Shown one piece after another: positions 34,885-45,249 of a stretch of DNA of 64,000 nt. The notes beneath the pieces were generated by a model. That model made no database searches. It was not told where the DNA came from and worked only from the letters and a program-made list of their open reading frames with translations. Each line of letters starts with the position of its first letter. Position 1 is the first letter of the stretch. The position numbers and the translations under genes were made by a program. Origin of the DNA: Procambarus clarkii (Eukaryota > Arthropoda > Malacostraca > Decapoda > Cambaridae); NCBI RefSeq assembly GCF_040958095.1, contig NC_091195.1:27417586-27481585 (forward strand), in the 5' to 3' direction.

Positions 34885-35330
34885 ATGTAATTACCTAAGT
34901 GTAATTACCTAAGTGTAGTTACAGGATGAGAGCTACGCTCGTGGTGTCCCGTCTTCCCAGCACTCTTTGTCATATAACGCTTTGAAACTACTGACGGTCT
35001 TGGCCTCCACCCCCACCTCACCTAACTTGTTCCAACCGTCTACCACTCTGTTTGCAAAAGTGAATTTTCTTATATTTCTTCGGCATCTGTGTTTAGCTAG
35101 TTTAAATCTATGACCACTTGTTCTTAAAGTTCCAGGTCTCAGGAAATCTTTTTCCCGAGACCCTATCGATTTTATCAATTCCTGTTACTATTTTGTATGT
35201 AGTGATCATATCACCTCTTTTTCTTCCGTCTTCTAGTTTTGGCATATTTAATTCCTCTAACCTCTCCTCGTAGCTCTTGCCCTTCAGTTCTGGGAGCCAC
35301 TTAGTAGCATGTCTTTGCACCTATGTAGCT
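34885..35330 (-). mobile_element. 5'-truncated LINE 3' end (CR1-like)
   Basis: Minus-strand blocks RHATKWLPELKGKSYEERL, then DMITTYKIVTGIDKID, HRFKLAKHRCRRNIRKFTFA and NRVVDGWNKL are the typical C-terminal end of a CR1-group reverse transcriptase ORF, broken between two frames. The 3' end carries tandem cttaggtaattaca. A shorter copy of the same end lies at 38204-38328. Confidence 0.8.
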
Positions 35331-35344
35331 AGCAATCTTGGCCA

Positions 35345-35463
35345 GTGGTTCCCGACCTTCATGGGAACAACTCTATTTTGTAATACACAAAAGACAGACA
35401 CCCCCCCCCCCCCTAGGTTAGCGGTCTCCACCAAGGGGTCACAACGCACCAGTTGGGAACAGC
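35345..35463. mobile_element. hAT-like MITE
   Basis: Termini cagtggttcccgacctt and cagttgggaacagctg are imperfect inverted repeats of hAT style. The 8-bp flanks atcttggc / atctacgc agree at six of eight positions. Confidence 0.5.
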
Positions 35464-35479
35464 TGATCTACGCTATATA

Positions 35480-36190
35480 ATGGCAATACAAAAATATTGC
35501 TCCACAAATCAGGCTAGTCGAATATTCCAATGGACAGCTTCAATATCATCACGGTAGAGATCTTAGACGGCATGCTGGGGAAATACTACTAGCAGAGAGA
35601 GGGAAAGAAGAGGAGGGGGGGGGAAGGGAAGCCAGCAAAATAAGCATATAATGCTTAGAAACGGCTGTTCCAAATCAATTCAAAGCTTGATTTCTTACCT
35701 ATTACATTCCTATCTATTTACTATCCGTGAAATCATCTCCAGATAAGCTCAAGAATGTGTAGATACAACAGTTAGAAGGAAGCGTAACTGGCAGTTTTTG
35801 GTGCTACTGCACAGGAGGGTATTTCATTCTATCACCAACTGCATTTGTGTATTGCATCAATTGAATGAAAACGAAAGAAAACTAATAGTGGCCGAGAAAA
35901 CAAAAATTTCCTTCGAGATTTACACTTGAATGAAAAATACAAAACATTATTGTATATGGCAACCACAACTCCAATATTTTCTTCCAACTAAAAATTCTAA
36001 ACAAAATGCCAAGTCAACCGATTTCTTTCAAAATGTAGGAAAGAATTTAGGCTCTAAAATGGCAACACAGAAAAAAAAAAATAGAAAACAAAAAGTGACA
36101 AACAACGCTGGGCCTGTAACGTTTGTATCAACCAAACCCCAGCTTGTGCTCCGACGACAGCTGGAGTGTACAGTATCATACAGTACAGTC
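35480..36190. other. AT-rich intron sequence
   Basis: No gene or clear repeat seen; one G run near 35616. Confidence 0.4.
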
Positions 36191-36195
36191 ATGGG

Positions 36196-36460
36196 GGCCT
36201 CATAGCCTGGTGGAATGGGGGCCTCGTAGCCTGGTGGATAGCGCGCACGACTCGTAATTCTGTGGCGCGGGTTCGATTCCCGCACGAGGCAGAAACAAAT
36301 GGGCAAAGTTTCTTTCATCCTGAATGCCCCTGTTACCTAGCAGTAAATAGGTACTCGGGAGTTAGTCAGCTGTCACAGGCTGCTTCCTGGGGGTGGAGGC
36401 CTGGTCGAGGACCGGGCCGCGGGGACACTAAAGCCCCGAAATCATCTCAAGATAACCTCA
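36196..36460 (+). mobile_element. tRNA-derived SINE, head type B, with partly doubled head
   Basis: Head gcctcgtagcctggtggata at 36221, box-B gggttcgattcccgc, acceptor-stem halves gcctcgt / acgaggc, then the same body as type A (gttagtcagctgtcac, gaggaccgggccgcgg, ctcaagataacctca). The first 18 bp of the head also occur just upstream (36196-36214). Confidence 0.9.
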
Positions 36461-36547
36461 AGTACAATACTTCCACGTAATATAATACAATTTATATAAT
36501 ATAATATAATTTAGGAAACTTGCTTATAGCAGTAAACAGCTTTCTGC

Positions 36548-36778
36548 GAGGTTATCTTGAGATGATTTCGGGGCTTTAGTGTCCCCGCGCCCGGTCCTCC
36601 ACCCCCAGGAAGCAGCCTGTGACAGCTAACTAACACCCAGGTACCTATTTTACTGCTAGGTAACAGGAGCATAGGGTGAAAGAAACTCTGCCCATTGTTT
36701 CTCGCCGGCACCCGGGATCGAACCCAGGACCACAGAATCACAAGTCCAGTGTGCTGTCTGCTTGGCCGACCGGCTCCC
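36548..36778 (-). mobile_element. tRNA-derived SINE, head type A
   Basis: Minus-strand copy from the gaggttatcttgagatg end to head ggccgaccggctccc, with a short loss in the cggcccggtcctcgacc region. Confidence 0.88.
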
Positions 36779-36949
36779 TGGTTAGTGAAGCAAGCATTCC
36801 CTTATAGTACAGCAAAGTTTTTTCAAATATCCAGAAATTCATATCGATTCCTGATCTGGAAGAGGCCCAAAACAATATTGTTTTGGTTTTCAACCAGCTA
36901 CTAATTTCTGTGGTCAAAACATCATGGCCCAAAGTCTTCTCCGTTGCCT

Positions 36950-37190
36950 TCCGAGTGCCAACGAAACCCGGCAGGTATAAATTGTCAGCCCCACAGTACC
37001 GTGGAAATAAACATTTCTACCACCCAGGCACTTTGGAAACTCGAACCCCCGACCCCAAGAGCGTCCAACAGTGTTTCCGCCTCACGCTCATAGGGGTCAG
37101 TGGTTCCAGTCTCCAAAATACCCTGGCAGGTACTATTTGGGAAAAGATATCTGCTGGCCTGGTGTAAACTGTTGGCCTTCCCGGCCAATT
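36950..37190 (-). mobile_element. Possible SINE with box-B-like motif
   Basis: On the minus strand, gaccccta tgagcgtgaggcg leads to ggggttcgagtttcc, resembling a tRNA T arm, with further repeat-like sequence. Family unknown. Confidence 0.35.
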
Positions 37191-37653
37191 ACAAACTGAA
37201 CTGAACTTACGAACTACATTGAACAGAACATTCAGTAAACTTGCCTTAAGGAACATCATGAAAATACTTAAAAAGAATATACCTCAACCAAAACTAACTC
37301 CTGATGAATATTTTTGCCAAACATATAAATATGACACTAATACTAGCAGCAACTTCAGGTGTACATCAACTCAAATATATATAAACACTTTCCTCCTTTA
37401 AATCCTCACAAAATATAGCTCAAGTTACATTTGCAAATTCTTCCCCAACAACTTCAGTTGCTGTCCATCTTCTGAAGAGGAACTAACACAGAAGTTACTT
37501 CTGTGTTAGTTCAAACACCTCAGAAGAAGTATCCATCTTCTTAAGAACTAACACTGTCAATGAACATATATGCTGGAACACAGTACACCTGGGTAAAGGG
37601 TACCACATGCTGGCAACTAGAAAGCAGGCAAATCAAATCTGTAACTTCAACAA

Positions 37654-37655
<2 letters not shown>

Positions 37656-37748
<93 letters not shown>

Positions 37749-37767
37749 ACACACACCACACACACCA

Positions 37768-37809
<42 letters not shown>

Positions 37810-37816
37810 ACACACA
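37656..37816. repeat. (CA)n microsatellite
   Basis: About 160 bp of CA with a few CCA interruptions, ending directly at a type B SINE head. Confidence 0.97.
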
Positions 37817-37820
37817 CGGG

Positions 37821-37993
37821 GCCTCGTAGCCTGGTGGATAGCGCGCAGGACTCGTAATTCTGTGGCGCGGGTTCGATTCCCGCACGAGGCAGAAACAAAT
37901 GGGCAAAGTTTCTTTCACCCTAAGTGCCCCTGTTACCTAGCAGTAAATAGGTACCTGGGAGTTAGTCAGCTGTCACGGGCTGCTTCCTGGGGT
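37821..37993 (+). mobile_element. tRNA-derived SINE, head type B, truncated
   Basis: Starts gcctcgtagcctggtggata and runs through gttagtcagctgtcacgggc, then breaks into GT and A runs at 37993-38051, losing its 3' third. Confidence 0.88.
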
Positions 37994-38015
37994 GTGTGTG
38001 TGTGTGTGGTGTGGG

Positions 38016-38054
<39 letters not shown>

Positions 38055-38148
38055 GTTAGTAAACAGTTGATTGACAGTTGAGAGGCGGGCCGAAAGAGCA
38101 AAGCTCAACCCCCGCAAAAACACAACTAGTAAACACAACTAGTAAACA

Positions 38149-38166
38149 CACACACACACACACACA

Positions 38167-38198
<32 letters not shown>

Positions 38199-38199
38199 G
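38149..38199. repeat. (CA)n microsatellite
   Basis: About 50 bp of CA with one CCA interruption. Confidence 0.95.
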
Positions 38200-38203
38200 T
38201 GGT

Positions 38204-38328
38204 GGAGGCCAAGACCGTCAGTAGTTTCAAAGCGTTATATGACAAAGAGTGCTGGGAAGACGGGACACCACGAGCGTAGCTCTCATCCTGTAACTACACT
38301 TAGGTAATTACACTTAGGTAATTACACA
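38204..38328 (+). mobile_element. LINE 3' end, strongly 5'-truncated
   Basis: Plus-strand copy of the end at 34885-35330: it encodes VEAKTVSSFKALYDKECW, then GTPRA and stop, followed by two copies of cttaggtaattaca. Nearly identical to the other copy where they overlap. Confidence 0.85.
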
Positions 38329-38679
38329 TGAGAAAGCAAATTCAGAAAGCCATTTCCAGTCGTGAGATTCAGGCATTAGGAACAAAATCAAGTACACAAC
38401 ACCAAAAGCAACAGCAACAGGAGCACTGCAACAGTCTAGACTGCAAGAAAATAATGATCAAAAGAAGGCGCCAAGCCGGGGAGACTATGTAGCACTCTCT
38501 AGTATACAAAGGAAAACAATGGTTTAGTAATGTAATGTTCCCATGACATCCACAAAATATATAAAGTTGGAAAACACCGTCACAGAGCATCACTTTCCTC
38601 CGAGTAACGAGTCTACGGAGGGTAGAGAGTCTACCCACGTAGAAACTCTTACATCTCACTACTGAATTTATTGGCATCA

Positions 38680-38850
38680 AAATATGCTTTTGTCCATCTT
38701 CACTATTTTGTCTACTCTCATGGACATCCTAGTGTCATCTGCAAAGGATGATATAGTACTACAGTTTGTATCCTTGTCTATGTCTGATATGAGGATGAGA
38801 AAATGTATCACAGCAGCAAGCTCAGTACCCTGGGGGGCTCAGTACCCTGG
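38680..38850 (-). mobile_element. LINE reverse-transcriptase fragment
   Basis: The minus strand reads PQGTELAAVIHFLILISDID, then SSFADDTRMSM. This is the PQG and FADD pair of a CR1/RTE-like reverse transcriptase. A 31-bp array adjoins it at 38861. Confidence 0.75.
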
Positions 38851-38860
38851 GGGGACTGAG

Positions 38861-39413
38861 AGCTCTGTCCCTTCGCATTAAACGTTCAGAGCCCTCTGTC
38901 CCTTCGCATTAAACGTTCAGAGCCCTCTGTCCCTTTCCATTAAACGTTCAGAGCCCTCTGTCCCTTTCCATTAAACGTTCAGAGCCCTCTGTCCCTTCGC
39001 ATTAAACGTTCAGAGCCCTCTGTCCCTTTCCATTAAACGTTCAGAGCCCTCTGTCCCTTTCCATTAAACGTTCAGAGCCCTCTGTCCCTTTCCATTAAAC
39101 GTTCAGAGCCCTCTGTCCCTTTCCATTAAACGTTCAGAGCCCTCTGTCCCTTTCCATTAAACGTTCAGAGCCCTCTGTCCCTTTCCATTAAACGTTCAGA
39201 GCCCTCTGTCCCTTTCCATTAAACGTTCAGAGCCCTCTGTCCCTTTCCATTAAACGTTCAGAGCCCTCTGTCCCTTTCCATTAAACGTTCAGAGCCCTCT
39301 GTCCCTTTCCATTAAACGTTCAGAGCCCTCTGTCCCTTTCCATTAAACGTTCAGAGCCCTCTGTCCCTTTCCATTAAACGTTCAGAGCCCTCTGTCCCTT
39401 TCCATTAAACCAC
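38861..39413. repeat. 31-bp tandem repeat, about 17-18 copies
   Basis: Unit cctctgtccctttccattaa plus acgttcagagc, with ttcg/tttc variants confined to the left end. Confidence 0.95.
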
Positions 39414-39763
39414 TTCCATCTTGTATTTACCCACATGATTTCTTACTGTACTTGTCCAATTGTCCTTACAAGTTTGAGTATTTGCTCTTAAGCCTCAATT
39501 TTCAATACCGGTAGTTTAAATGCAGTGACTATTTGCTCTTTTCCTCTCATATTTACTTTTAAACCTATGAACTGAATTGGCTTTTGACTACTTCCTCATC
39601 CTCTTCATTCCATATTTATAACTCGCTAAAGTTTTTTTTTTGACGGATCAGACGTATCTGTGTTAAAAATTATGTACCCTGGTTCTGCTGTTCCTCACTT
39701 TGAACACTGCTTCTACATCTACTTTGTTACTTCCCCTTAGTATCTTTTATATTATTATCATAT

Positions 39764-39986
39764 CTGCAATATTCCTGGTTGACCAGACCACACACTAGAA
39801 GTTGAAGGGACGACGACGTTTCGGTCCGTCCTGGACCATTCTCAAGTCGATTGTGAATGGACACGATCGACTTGAGAATGGTGCAGGATGGACCGAAACG
39901 TCGTCGTCCCTTCACCTTCTAGTGTGTGGTCTGGTCAATACACTTCAGCCACGTTATTTTGACTCATTGCCTGCAATATTCCTGGT
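39764..39986 (+). mobile_element. Hairpin element HP1, copy
   Basis: Element about 39780-39970: starts tgaccagaccacacactag, arms about 75 bp, loop gtgaatggacac, right tail ttcagccacgttattttgac and a terminal cattgc. Flanked by a perfect 16-bp duplication, ctgcaatattcctggt (39764-39779, 39971-39986). Confidence 0.9.
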
Positions 39987-39999
39987 GTTTACCCATGTG

Positions 40000-40480
40000 C
40001 ATGATCCGAGGTTAGTCTTCACTCCCTGCTGCTCCGCAAGTCTTCAACTGCTTTGTCATTCTTTTCTAACACTCTCATACTTGTTCCCAACTTTTCTTGA
40101 CCTGTCCTCGCTCGCCTTGGTGTGCAACCGTGAGTTTATTATGCTCTTGTCATCAGCTGGTTGGTACTACCTTACGTTTGCAGCTTTATGGCTTGCAGCC
40201 AGACTTTCCTGCCAATTGCCTGGTCTGTGATCTTAATAGATCAAGGACTCACATAGCCATCACTGTCAGGCTGAGCTGTGACTCCTGGAGAAACTTGTCA
40301 TGTTCCTCCCTTTTGAAAGCTTCCACTATTACTCCAGCAGCATTTCTTATGTGTGTTTTCAGTATGGTGAAAAGTCATCGACTTCTAATGTTTACACAGT
40401 GTTTATAGTATACTAACTCTTCACTGGATTTACATTATACTTCCTGCATTATCTTTCCCTCCCGTATGTTGTAATTTAAT
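40000..40480 (-). mobile_element. Unnamed retroelement-like debris
   Basis: The minus strand gives AAGVIVEAFKREEHDKFLQE and further fragments that look coding but match no family I can name. It may be the LINE whose RT block lies at 38680-38850. Confidence 0.3.
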
Positions 40481-40488
40481 TGCGTATT

Positions 40489-40606
40489 TTGACCAGACCA
40501 ATCGACTTGAGAATGGTCCAGAACGGACTGAAACGTCGTCGTCCCTTCACCTAGTGTGTCGTCTGGTCAACATACTTTAGCCACGTTATTGTGACTCCTC
40601 GCCTGC
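40489..40606 (+). mobile_element. HP1 copy lacking most of its left arm
   Basis: Starts ttgaccagaccaatcg, then directly the right arm (cttgagaatggtccagaacgg, gacgtcgtcccttcac in part) and the full tail to ctcctcgcctgc. No clear target duplication. Confidence 0.75.
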
Positions 40607-41046
40607 ACCTTTATCGTGTAGGTTTGGTACCCGGCCTTCCAGTGTGTTTCATGTGTATGTTGTATTAAGATATCCATCTCTCGTCTCCATTCCAAGCAGC
40701 ATAGTTTGAGGGCTTTGAGTTGGTCCCAGCAGTCTAAGTGTTTCACTGCTTCTACACTTGCAGTAAAATATCACTACACTTTCCACCGCTACAATCTTCC
40801 CTGCCCCCAAATTTGATGCAAGAAGCGTGCAATATTCCACACGAGATAGCATCAGTGCCCTCAAGGGTACCTCAAAGGTACTCCTTTTATTTAAAAAAAA
40901 AAAAAATTAAAAAAAATTAATTATACAATCTTTAATTTTCCTGGCTAATATGTTTGTTTATTGTGCTCTCAATATTATGTTTTCCCAGTTCTGATCTTGT
41001 TATTCCAAGGTCTTTGACTTTTGTTTCTCCTTTTAACACTATCGCC

Positions 41047-41342
41047 CGGTAATGACGCAGCATTGCGTGACGTTTTTACTTGGGGGAAGTCCGGTAATGA
41101 CGCAGCATTGCGTGACGTTTTTACTTGGGGGAAGTCCGGTAATGACGCAGCATTGCGTGACGTTTTTACTTGGGGGAAGTCCGGTAATGACGCAGCATTG
41201 CGTGACGTTTTTACTTGGGGGAAGTCCGGTAATGACGCAGCATTGCGTGACGTTTTTACTTGGGGGAAGTCCGGTAATGACGCAGCATTGCGTGACGTTT
41301 TTACTTGGGGGAAGTCCGGTAATGACGCAGCATTGCGTGATT
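41047..41342. repeat. 45-bp tandem repeat, 6-7 copies
   Basis: Unit ggtaatgacgcagcattgcg plus tgacgtttttacttggggga and agtcc, almost perfectly conserved. Open frames on both strands result from the 15-codon period. Confidence 0.95.
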
Positions 41343-41404
41343 TCCGGCAGCAAATTGGCAAAGGCTTCGGGAGGGGTGCACCGCGGTTTTGGACATAATA
41401 TGCA

Positions 41405-43925
41405 CACACACCTGTAGGGAATTTCATTGTGAATACAATGATACCAAAATGAAAGACCTAGGACCAGAATTGAGGTAACAAAGTTGAAAAAGAGTATACT
41501 CATTTTATTGCTCTTGATTAGTGCTCACTGCGGTAACGCACCGTCACGTTCTCTGTTTGCTGTGGGTGGGACGCCGGGGTTGTGGACTTTATATTTGCAT
41601 ATACTCCTATAGGGAATTCTATTGCGAACACAATGATACCAAAATGAAAGATCTAGGACGAGAATTGAGATGTCTAAAGTGAAGAGAGTGTACACATTTT
41701 ATTGCTCTTGCGCGCTCCCGGGTAACACGCTCTCACTTTCTCACCGGGCTTTTGGGCTTTATATGCATTTAGTCCTGTAGAGAATTCTATTGCGAGCACA
41801 TTGATACCAAATTGGAAAACCTAGGATGAGAATTGAGATGACAAAGTTGAAGAGAGTATACACATTTTGGTATGACCGCGCTCTCTATTGTAGTGAGAGG
41901 CGCCTTGGGGCGGGGCAGCGCTCTATTGTAGTGAGAGGCGCCTTGGGGCGGCGCAGCGCTCTATTGTAGTGAGAGGCGCCTTGGGGCAGCGCAGCGCTCT
42001 ATTGTAGTGAGAGGCGCCTTGGGGCGGTGCAGCACTCTATTGTAGTGAGAGGCGCCTTGGGGCGGTGCAGCGCTCTATTGTAGTGAGAGGCGCCTTGGGG
42101 CAGCGCTCTATTGTAGTGAGAGGCGCCTTGGGGCGGCGCAGCGCTCTATTGTAGTGAGAGGCGCCTTGGGGCAGCGCAGCGCTCTATTGTAGTGAGAGGC
42201 GCCTTGGGGCAGCGCAGCGCTCTATTGTAGTGAGAGGCGCCTTGGGGCTGCGCAGCGCTCTATTGAAGTGAGAGGCGCCTTGGGGCAGCGCAGCGCTCTA
42301 TTGAAGTGAGAGGCGCCTTGGGGCGGCGCAGCGCTCTATTGTAGTGAGAGGCGCCTTGGGGCGGCGCAGCGCTCTATTGTAGTGAGAGGCGCCTTGGGGC
42401 GGCGCAGCGCTCTATTGTAGTGAGAGGCGCCTTGGGGCGGCGCAGCGCTCTATTGTAGTGAGAGGCGCCTTGGGGCGGCGCAGCGCTCTATTGTAGTGAG
42501 AGGCGCCTTGGGGCGGAGCAGCGCTCTATTGTAGTGAGAGGCGCCTTGGGGCGGTGCAGCGCTCTATTGTAGTGAGAGGCGCCTTGGGGCGGCGCAGCGC
42601 TCTATTGTAGTGAGAGGCGCCTTGGGGCGGCGCAGCGCTCTATTGTAGTGAGAGGCGCCTTGGGGCGGCGCAGCGCTCTATTGTAGTGAGAGGCGCCTTG
42701 GGGCGGCGCAGCGCTCTATTGTAGTGAGAGGCGCCTTGGGGCGGCGCAGCGCTCTATTGTAGTGAGAGGCGCCTTGGGGCGGCGCAGCGCTCTATTGTAG
42801 TGAGAGGCGCCTTGGGGCAGCGCAGCGCTCTATTGTAGTGAGAGGCGCCTTGGGGCGGTGCAGCACTCTATTGTAGTGAGAGGCGCCTTGGGGCGGCGCA
42901 GTGCTCTATTGTAGTGAGAGGCGCCTTGGGGCAGCGCAGCGCTCTATTGTAGTGAGAGGCGCCTTGGGGCGGCGCAGCGCTCTATTGTAGTGAGAGGCGC
43001 CTTGGGGCAGCGCAGCGCTCTATTGTAGTGAGAGGCGCCTTGGGGCAGCGCAGCGCTCTATTGTAGTGAGAGGCGCCTTGGGGCAGCGCAGCGCTCTATT
43101 GAAGTGAGAGGCGCCTTGGGGCGGCGCAGCGCTCTATTGTAGTGAGAGGCGCCTTGGGGCGGCGCAGCGCTCTATTGTAGTGAGAGGCGCCTTGGGGCGG
43201 CGCAGCGCTCTATTGTAGTGAGAGGCGCCTTGGGGCGGCGCAGCGCTCTATTGTAGTGAGAGGCGCCTTGGGGCGGCGCAGCGCTCTATTGTAGTGAGAG
43301 GCGCCTTGGGGCGGCGCAGCGCTCTATTGTAGTGAGAGGCGCCTTGGGGCGGAGCAGCGCTCTATTGTAGTGAGAGGCGCCTTGGGGCGGTGCAGCGCTC
43401 TATTGTAGTGAGAGGCGCCTTGGGGCGGTGCAGCGCTCTATTGTAGTGAGAGGCGCCTTGGGGCGGCGCAGCGCTCTATTGTAGTGAGAGGCGCCTTGGG
43501 GCGGCGCAGCGCTCTATTGTAGTGAGAGGCGCCTTGGGGCGGTGCAGCGCTCTCTTTCTGGTAACTTTCATCTTGTCGACAGGTGGAGCGCGCCGCTGTT
43601 TTTGACATTATATGCATATATTCCTGTTGGGAATTCTATTACGAACACACTGATACCAAAATAAAAGACCTACAACGAGAATTGAGGTGACCAAAGTGAA
43701 AGGAGTGTACACATTTTATCGGTCCTGCGCGCTCCCGGGTAACACGCTCTCACTTTCTCTGTTTGTTGCGGATAGTACGCTGGGTATTTGGACTTCATAT
43801 GACTTTAGTCCTGTAGAGAATTCTATTGCAAATACAATGATACCAAATTGAAAAACTTAGGACGAGAATTGAGGTAACAAAGTTGAAAAGATTATACACT
43901 TTTCAGAATTACCGCGCGCTCCCGC
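41405..43925. repeat. Diverged 170-200-bp tandem repeat surrounding a 38-bp array
   Basis: Five copies of a block (ctgtagggaattctattgcg, aacacaatgataccaaaatg, gacgagaattgaggt, tacacatttt) start near 41412, 41609, 41776, 43622 and 43810. The space between the third and fourth is filled by the 38-bp array. Confidence 0.85.
41877..43555. repeat. 38-bp minisatellite, about 44 copies
   Basis: Unit gcgctctattgtagtgagag plus gcgccttggggcggcgca, with ggcggcgca/ggcagcgca/ggcggtgca variants. GC-rich, containing the palindromes agcgct and ggcgcc. Confidence 0.97.
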
Positions 43926-44228
43926 GAAATGCCCAAACCCACCCGGAGTAGTGTGACGCATGTGCGCCCAGAACATCGAAGTGTTAAGGGGATCCAACTG
44001 ACTTTTATCCTATACAGTGCTTCTATTGAAGGTTTTCATTTTCGTGTTCCAAAATTTAAATTTGTCCCCATTGAACATCATATTATTTTCTGTTGCTCTT
44101 TTGAAAACTTTGTTAATATATGGCGGTAATTTTTCTACAGTTTCTCCACCAACAGGTTTCTTACTGTGGCTAGTATTCCCATCTGTCTTCTATAAGAATG
44201 AGTAGCCACACAAGGACTCAACCTTGTA

Positions 44229-44762
44229 GAGCATCTTTCCTCAATCTTTGACATTTTTGGTTACAATTATTAAACAGTTTACAAGCATGAAACTTGCCAA
44301 TCAACTGTTGTTATTGTCATAAACAGCCTCCTGGTGCTTCCGAGCTCATTAACTGTTTAATAATTTTAGTATATTTTGGTAGCAGTCTTTCTTGTAAACA
44401 TATGTTGTTAAATATGACCGAAAAAGTAAGATTAATAATTCTAACACGAATTTTCTCAATATTTCTTAAGTTTCTTTTTACTGTTGATGGAAATTGAAAA
44501 ATCAATTACCAACAACAGTAAAAAGAAACATAAGAAATATTGAGAAAATTCCTGTTAGAATTATTAATCTTACTTTTTTGGTCATATTTAACAACATGTT
44601 TAATAATTGTAAACAAAGCCGCCAAAGATTGAGAAAAGATGTACAGGTTTGTAAGTGCTTGGTGAATCTGGCCCCAGGTTCGTAAGTGCTTGTGTAAGTG
44701 CTTCGTGAATCTGGCCCCAGGTTCGTAAGTGCTTGCGTAAGTGCTTCGTGAATCTGTCCCCA
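44229..44762. mobile_element. Palindromic MITE-like element with nested HP2
   Basis: Sequence blocks catctttcctcaatcttt, acagtttacaagcatgaaac, cctcctggtgcttccgagct and later ccaaagattgagaaaagatg pair with each other. The 3' end gcttcgtgaatctggcccc is repeated three times. A complete relative lies at 62512-62771. An HP2 hairpin is inserted at its centre. Confidence 0.75.
44354..44608 (-). mobile_element. Hairpin element HP2, nested copy
   Basis: Element 44366-44596. Arms gttaaatatgaccgaaaaag...ctcaatatttctta and complement, each about 95 bp, with a one-sided tail at the left (gtatattttggtagcagtct, ttcttgtaaacatatg). A perfect 12-bp duplication tgtttaataatt flanks it (44354-44365, 44597-44608). 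Confidence 0.85.
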
Positions 44763-44997
44763 GAGCTTTACACCCTACGCGGGCGGGATTTTGTCTGGAT
44801 TTACTACACTCCTTGTAATCAGCTCTAGAAAATTAAGAGTTCACCGCTCTACTTTACCCATTATTCTCCTAATTTTCATTCAGACTCGGACTCTAGGCTC
44901 TCCTAGTAGACTAGTCCAGCCTATAACTAGTAGACTACTTATCCTAGTAGAACTCGCCTAGTTCTAAAGCACTTGTCCTATCGTGGCCGAGTGGGAC

Positions 44998-45243
44998 CTT
45001 GAGGTTATCTTGAGATGATGTCGGGGCTTTAGTGTCCCCGCGGCCCGGTCCTCGACCGGGCCTCCACCCCTAGGAAGCAGCCCGTGACAGCTGACTAACA
45101 CCCAGATACCTATTTTACTGCTAGGTAACAGGGGCATAGGGTGAAAGAAACTCTGCCCATTGTTTCTTGCCGGCACCTGGGATCGAACCCAAGACCACAG
45201 CATCACAAGTCCAGCGTACTGTCCGCTCGGCCGACCGGCTCCC
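44998..45243 (-). mobile_element. tRNA-derived SINE, head type A
   Basis: Full-length minus-strand copy: cttgaggttatcttgagatg end, body, box-B ctgggatcgaaccc (complement), head cggccgaccggctccc. Confidence 0.9.
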
Positions 45244-45249
45244 AAGCAA

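Noticed and set aside
36221-36292. Functional tRNA gene in the type B head
   Set aside because: The same head precedes the SINE body in every copy; it is a SINE promoter, not a stand-alone tRNA.
37541-38059. Cys/Val or His/Thr repeat proteins
   Set aside because: Translations of a CA microsatellite joined to a SINE.
41021-41503. Overlapping frames on both strands
   Set aside because: 45-bp tandem repeat with a 15-codon period.
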